Shown piece after piece: positions 59,783 to 64,000 of a stretch of 64,000 nucleotides of DNA. The position numbers were made by a program, and so were the translations under genes. Source of the stretch: Coniochaeta sp. PMI_546 (Eukaryota > Ascomycota > Sordariomycetes > Coniochaetales > Coniochaetaceae); the NCBI GenBank assembly GCA_021432605.1, contig MU271157.1, positions 1 to 64,000 on the forward strand, given 5' to 3'. Positions within the stretch are counted from its first letter, which is position 1. The number at the start of each line of letters is the position of its first letter. The notes beneath the pieces are model-generated. The model was not told the origin of the DNA. It saw nothing but the letters and a program-made list of their open reading frames with translations, and did no database searches.

Positions 59783-60448
59783 ATGCTTTTCGCTCTCTTC
59801 TCGACCGCTGCCCTGGTGACTATCGCCGGCCTGGCCACAGCGGCGCCTCTCAGCACAGCAGCCAGCATCAGCGTCACCCCTCACGACATGTACTCCTCCT
59901 CCGTCGGCGTTCTAGGCTGCAAGATCAACACCGACCGCGTCGCCTACTGGCCGCAGGCCGTCGACTGCAACAACATATGCGTCAAGGTCTCATATGGCGG
60001 TCGCTCAGTCAACCTCCTCCGCATCGACCAGTCCGGCGGCGCCTACGACATCAGCTACGACGCCTGGAACTACCTCTACAGCGGCCAGTCCGCCAAGACC
60101 AACCCCGTCGCCGGCGGCGGCATCACCGCTACCTACGAGAACCGCCCGGCCGCCGAGTGCAGCGGCCTGATGCGCGACGGCGGCAAACTGGCCCTCAGCG
60201 CCGCCAACAGCATGAACTACCTCGCCGGCTGCCTCAACCAGCCCTCCAGCTGGGTGGCCAACAACCACGTCCTCTACAACATCCAGACTCCGACTTGCAC
60301 GCTGGGCTATGACGAGACGTGCACCCTCAACTGGCCCTCGCAGAACCAGGCTACCTGCCCTCATCAGCTGGGCTTGCAGACGCCGCTCACCTCGCAGCCG
60401 GTCTGGAACGTTCAGTACCCGACTGGCAAGTTGGTGTTGGCTGCTTGA
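59783..60448 (+). CDS. Secreted protein with barwin/DPBB-like features, 221 aa
   Basis: Single exon. Signal peptide MLFALFSTAALVTIAGLATA, cleaved near AAPLS. The mature part has GVLGCKINTDRVAYWPQAVD, CNNICVKVSYGGRSVNLLRI and DQSGGAYDISYDAWNYL. This reads like the double-psi beta-barrel of barwin/cerato-platanin-like secreted proteins (conserved Asp in LLRIDQSGGA). The later part has four Cys and AANSMNYLAGCLNQPSSW. It is probably an extracellular, wall-related protein. The fold call is inference from the motif pattern. Confidence 0.7.
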   Translation: MLFALFSTAALVTIAGLATAAPLSTAASISVTPHDMYSSSVGVLGCKINTDRVAYWPQAVDCNNICVKVSYGGRSVNLLRIDQSGGAYDISYDAWNYLYSGQSAKTNPVAGGGITATYENRPAAECSGLMRDGGKLALSAANSMNYLAGCLNQPSSWVANNHVLYNIQTPTCTLGYDETCTLNWPSQNQATCPHQLGLQTPLTSQPVWNVQYPTGKLVLAA

Positions 60449-61287
60449 GCAGTCTGGCGGGTATTTTACGTAATCAGAGGTTCAGGGATCGTAGCGTGTG
60501 AAGAGGAGATTCTTCTAGGACAGATGATCATAGCGATGAACCACCAGCAATCTCAGATTCATTGATTCTTACGATCGTTGTCAATTATGATCTAGTATGT
60601 ACCTTAAATATATCAGTGACTTCTGACAGTGTCTGTAATGTCAGGAGCCGTGATGGTTGCGGACGGATGGAGACCTCCACAGTCCTGACAATCCTGACCT
60701 TTCTGCGTCACAGGTAAATGTTGCGAAAGCTGCTCGCAATGAATAGTGTGTGGTACAAGCACGAGATGGCTGGCAGGAAGTAAACGTACATGCCTCTTGG
60801 GCTAGGGTGCGAGGTATGTCGATATTCGAGAGAACGAGGTCCGTTCTCGTTCGGACCACCCTAAAATTTAGCAGCGCACTTCATGTCCCATGATCCGGCC
60901 CTTTGTCTATTCTTTCCTGCCTATGACTTATACTTCACAGCCCTGTTGTAGTAGTACTACGTGTGGCTTCTCACAGATATGATGGACATTCCAACTTAGA
61001 TGAAACAGACTTCCTCCTTTCTAACACATGAGAAGATGTCGATCAGCTCGATCGTAACACGTAGAGACATGTGTCGCAATGTCTCTCGTTTTCCTTAAGT
61101 GGTGTTCGGTTACAGAGTGTGTGGAACTTGGTGGGCAGGCGGGACACCTAAGCTCCAGTTCCTTGGATGAGATTGTCATATATATATGTCAAGGAGTAAT
61201 GGTATTTTGCATATATACATGTGCAGCCATAGTCTCTAACCCCAACACCGACACCCGTCGAAACACCAGCTACAACCGTCGTCCAAC
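60449..61287. other. Intergenic, no gene recognised
   Basis: Short frames only; nothing supported. Confidence 0.4.
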
Positions 61288-61868
61288 TTAAGCAGCAGCC
61301 TGCTCAGTAAAGTTCGAGAACCCCTGCGCCTTGGCCACATCAGCCACGCTCAAGCCGGTAGCATCAAACGGCGCCTTGAGCGAAGCAGCCGAGTTGGCGT
61401 TCTCGACGTCCGAGCCGAGCACGGCAGGGTCGACAAGGGGCACGATGCCCCTGAGCTCCGGGGTGGCGGGCAGGCTGGCATCGCTGCAGAGGGTCGGGAT
61501 GGACTGGGCGGAGGGGTTGAAGTTCTTCTCGGCGGCCACGAGCTCGGCGGCGCCGGCGAGGACTTGCGGGTCGTTGCCTAGGGCGGCAACGATCTGGTCC
61601 GCGAGTTGGAGCTGTGGGAGGGGGGATGGGTTAGGGGGGGGTGTGATCCATCTCGCACGGAGGGGCTTGGGGCTGCTGTGCTTACCTTGGCACAGGCGTT
61701 GGCGCCGGCGAGGAGAACACCGGGTGTCTGGCCGGCGAGAGTCGGGGCTTCGCCCGGGTTGCCGAACGCGGACAGACCCTGGATGGATGCCTGGACGAGC
61801 CCCTCTTGGCCGAAACGTGCCTCGGCAATGGCCATGATGGCGGCGATGATGAATGCTTTGGACTGCAT
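61288..61868 (-). CDS. Secreted Ala-rich fungal protein, 168 aa
   Basis: Exon 1 61868-61686 and exon 2 61611-61288; intron 61685-61612 (AAG|gtaagc to cacag|CTC, phase 0). Starts MQSKAFIIAAIMAIAEARFG with a signal peptide. The rest is Ala/Leu-rich with GQTPGVLLAGANACAK, LCSDASLPATPELRG and FDATGLSVADVAKAQGFSNF. I recall a family of similar abundant secreted proteins in Sordariomycetes, without known function. It has two Cys only, so it differs from the small cysteine-rich proteins nearby. Confidence 0.7.
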
Positions 61869-62941
61869 TTTGAAGATTTGTTGATTAAAAGATATATATG
61901 AAGCCGACCAAGCGGTTGATGAATAGAATAGAAGAGATAGAATGGAAACGACTGTCGAGCCTGTCGAGCAGAAATGAGAGAATGACTAGAAGGCAGAGTT
62001 GAGTAGAAACTGGTTGCAGAGGGGAGGATGGGCAGTGATCGGTGATCTTATAGAGATCATGGCAAGAGATGTCGGTTCCGTGATCGAGGGCTTGAATTGC
62101 ATAGTTAGGACGATCAGAGCAACTGTGCCTCCTTGCCGAGCATGAACTTGCCTCGTTGCGGCCCCTGAATGACGAAATCATGTTTTGAGTTCTTTCGTCC
62201 CATATTGGAGCTGGGTAAACATGTGTGCAAGCGACGTGTGTCATCCCAACTGAAGATCAACGAGAGCCTCCGAGATTCCGAGTCCATCTTTTTGGTCTAC
62301 TTAGACATTGGCTGTACCGCATATCAGCCCAGTCAATGATGACTCTTGCCGCTCGAAGCAATCTCAATTTCGATACTCAATTGTGCACTCCTATCACTAG
62401 TCCACAGCAAGACAGACTTTAGTGCTTTTTAAAAAATCCCAAGGTACAGCCTGCCCAGTTGATATGTCGTTCCGGATAATTGAGCTTTGTGGTTGATGGC
62501 TTTCAGGTTTGATTTGCCGGATCCGGGCGGTGATGATCGCCAGGTTGAAACAATCTCAACACCAGCCGGGAGCAGATGCAAGCAGCCGGGCAGAAATGTC
62601 CATGCGTTCGATGTCGTCCGCACAGAAGATTTGGATGTCGCGACAATGATTTGTGCCTGCAGAGCAAATGCCGTGTATTCCCGACGCCTGGGCGAGATAT
62701 GCTCCAGCTTGCATCGAGACACAGCCAGCGACACCAGATGGTCTCGATGCATGACCAACCTGAGAGATGTGAAGAGGACTCTGAAGCATATGTCTATTGC
62801 TAGTTATGCTTATAGAATAATTGTGTTGGGACCGAATCTTGTGGCTGAGAATGATCCGCTCAAAGTATCAATGACAGCCAAGGAATGACCTGAATTGGCT
62901 TGCTCGTAGAGACATCCTTGCGGCCATCGATACTTAAATCC
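61869..62941. other. Intergenic, 1.1 kb without a supported gene
   Basis: A 133-codon frame (62487-62888, +) shows no domain. The region includes the promoter of the secreted Ala-rich protein gene. Confidence 0.35.
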
Positions 62942-64000
62942 TCACTTTCGATCCTTGGAATTCTTTGACTCCGCTAAGACCATCTGGAACTCCTCCTTGA
63001 TGCTATCCTTCCAGTCGGTCTCAGTCTTCTTGGGCTTCCATCCTAGTTCCCGGCTCCTCTCGGCGGACGTCATTGACCTGACGATGATCAGCTTATGATT
63101 TTGGGACATCAGTGATCAATAGTCGTACTTACGTGGAAGCAAACCCAAGCTCGGCCAACTGAGCGTTCCCACCGTGCCACTTTTCCCCGGCTTCCTCCAG
63201 AGAGACAGCCACCGCCGTTGGCGTCTCAAAAGCACCATGCTCATAGCCGGCCTTTCCAATGGCTTGGGCAACTTCCAGCCAGCTATGTCTTCCAACGCCA
63301 TTGAAGTAAAATCCTTGCTTTCCAGATCCAATATCCTCTCCGGCCAGGGCCTTGGCTAGTATAATCTCGTACAAGTCCACTAAATCGTCGATATGAACAT
63401 GATCCCACACCCCGCTACCTTCACCAGCATACTGCGCAACTCCGCTCTCAATGGCTTTCCTCATCATCAGCGGGACTTGTATCGAGAGTTTGTTAAAGGC
63501 GCCGGAGCCCACTCCGTAGATAGTGGGACACATGAGGATGTAGGTCTTGACGCCGGTCTCCTTACCTGTCTCGACGACAATTATGTCGCTGGTACGCTGC
63601 AGGTAAGGCTCGAGTGCCTCTCGTTCCTTGAGGTACGAGTATATGTCTTCTTTATCGGAGAACACACGTCCTTCCGGGTGAACATACTTCTTAGTGATGG
63701 GGTAGTCGCCGAGGTTGGATGTTCCAGAGGTCTAACAGTGCCTTGTAAGCTTCAAGCCGAGTCATCGCGATCATAGGGGTTCAAGCTTACATGAATATAG
63801 TGTACTTCCTCGCCTGTTGCTTTCTTTCGCTCAGCTAGACCGAGAATCAAGGCCTTGGCGGACCCGGGGTGGTAGCTAACAGCCGTGTGGATGACGATGT
63901 CATGCTCGCTTGCAATCCTCTCTAGAAACTCCGAGTCTTCAAAATCCTTGAAGAGGATTGGATTGACGCCCGTGGTGCTCAATATATCGGCCTGGGTCTG
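62942..64000 (-). CDS. NAD(P)-binding extended SDR / epimerase-like protein, 5' end beyond window
   Basis: Exons on the minus strand: beyond 64000 to 63791, 63731-63133, 63077-62942; introns 63790-63732 and 63132-63078, phases 0 and 2. The visible part starts in ILSTTGVNPILFKDFEDSEF, then ASEHDIVIHTAVSYHPGSAK and YIHTSGTSNLGDYPITKKYV. TSGTS and the following region are typical of the extended SDR core. Later come LMCPTIYGVGSGAFNKLSIQ and HIDDLVDLYEIIL (substrate-loop residues). The end is KDSIKEEFQMVLAESKNSKD. The N-terminal Rossmann GxxGxxG lies outside the window. The substrate is not known; many fungal members are called NAD-dependent epimerases. Confidence 0.85.

Noticed and set aside
59653-60312. 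219-codon frame rich in Arg, Gln and Pro
   Set aside because: Shifted-frame shadow of the secreted barwin-like gene; composition is typical of an out-of-frame GC-rich CDS.
61331-61837. 168-codon frame on the + strand
   Set aside because: It is antisense to the secreted Ala-rich protein gene, whose signal peptide and intron are convincing.

Overview
The window looks like chromosomal DNA of a filamentous ascomycete (Pezizomycotina, most likely Sordariomycetes). The signs are many short GT-AG introns (about 47-112 bp), HET/NACHT/WD40 and DUF3435-type genes, 2EXR and OTT_1508-deaminase-type families, small secreted cysteine-rich proteins, and two blocks nearly stripped of CpA/TpG while keeping CpG, the mark of repeat-induced point mutation (RIP). 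Exon joins given here were worked out by hand from splice signals and reading phase; none was checked against transcripts or databases.

Layout. (1) 1-9034 is a nest of Ty3/Gypsy-like LTR retrotransposon fossils, heavily RIP-mutated, with one little-mutated LTR at the left edge and a GC-richer 0.66 kb insert. (2) 9060-10341 is the C-terminal part of a DUF3435 (FluG-domain, tyrosine-recombinase-like) protein whose upstream half is RIP-damaged. (3) 10.4-31 kb is an accessory region rich in self/non-self recognition families and gene remains: a broken conserved gene, a TPR fragment, a HET-NACHT-WD40 receptor gene whose WD40 repeat block alone is destroyed by RIP, a disrupted membrane-protein gene, an Mx-like dynamin GTPase, an OTT_1508-like deaminase, a C2H2 zinc-finger gene with an in-frame stop, and scraps of NACHT, kinase and HET genes. 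(4) From about 32 kb to the right edge the genes are intact, spliced and ordinary: two GNAT acetyltransferases, a dienelactone hydrolase, a GH47 alpha-mannosidase, tRNA-Ser(AGA), two CorA-like proteins, a small membrane protein, two glutathione S-transferases, an M20 peptidase/amidohydrolase, a 2EXR protein, an extended SDR running off the edge, and five secreted proteins (three of them strongly cysteine-rich or surface-type).

How it fits together. The left half reads as a transposon-rich, NLR-rich island with a DUF3435 remnant at its left side, arranged as expected if it were a decayed giant mobile element (Starship-like), though the ends are not seen. The right half reads as a more stable segment with detoxification and hydrolase genes (GSTs, DLH, M20), transport (CorA-like), glycan trimming (GH47) and secretion of small extracellular proteins. 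The strongest unusual signal is the 126-bp WD40 repeat array (17302-18700): its reading frame is uninterrupted by shifts and its flanks are clean, but the repeats are full of RIP-type stops.
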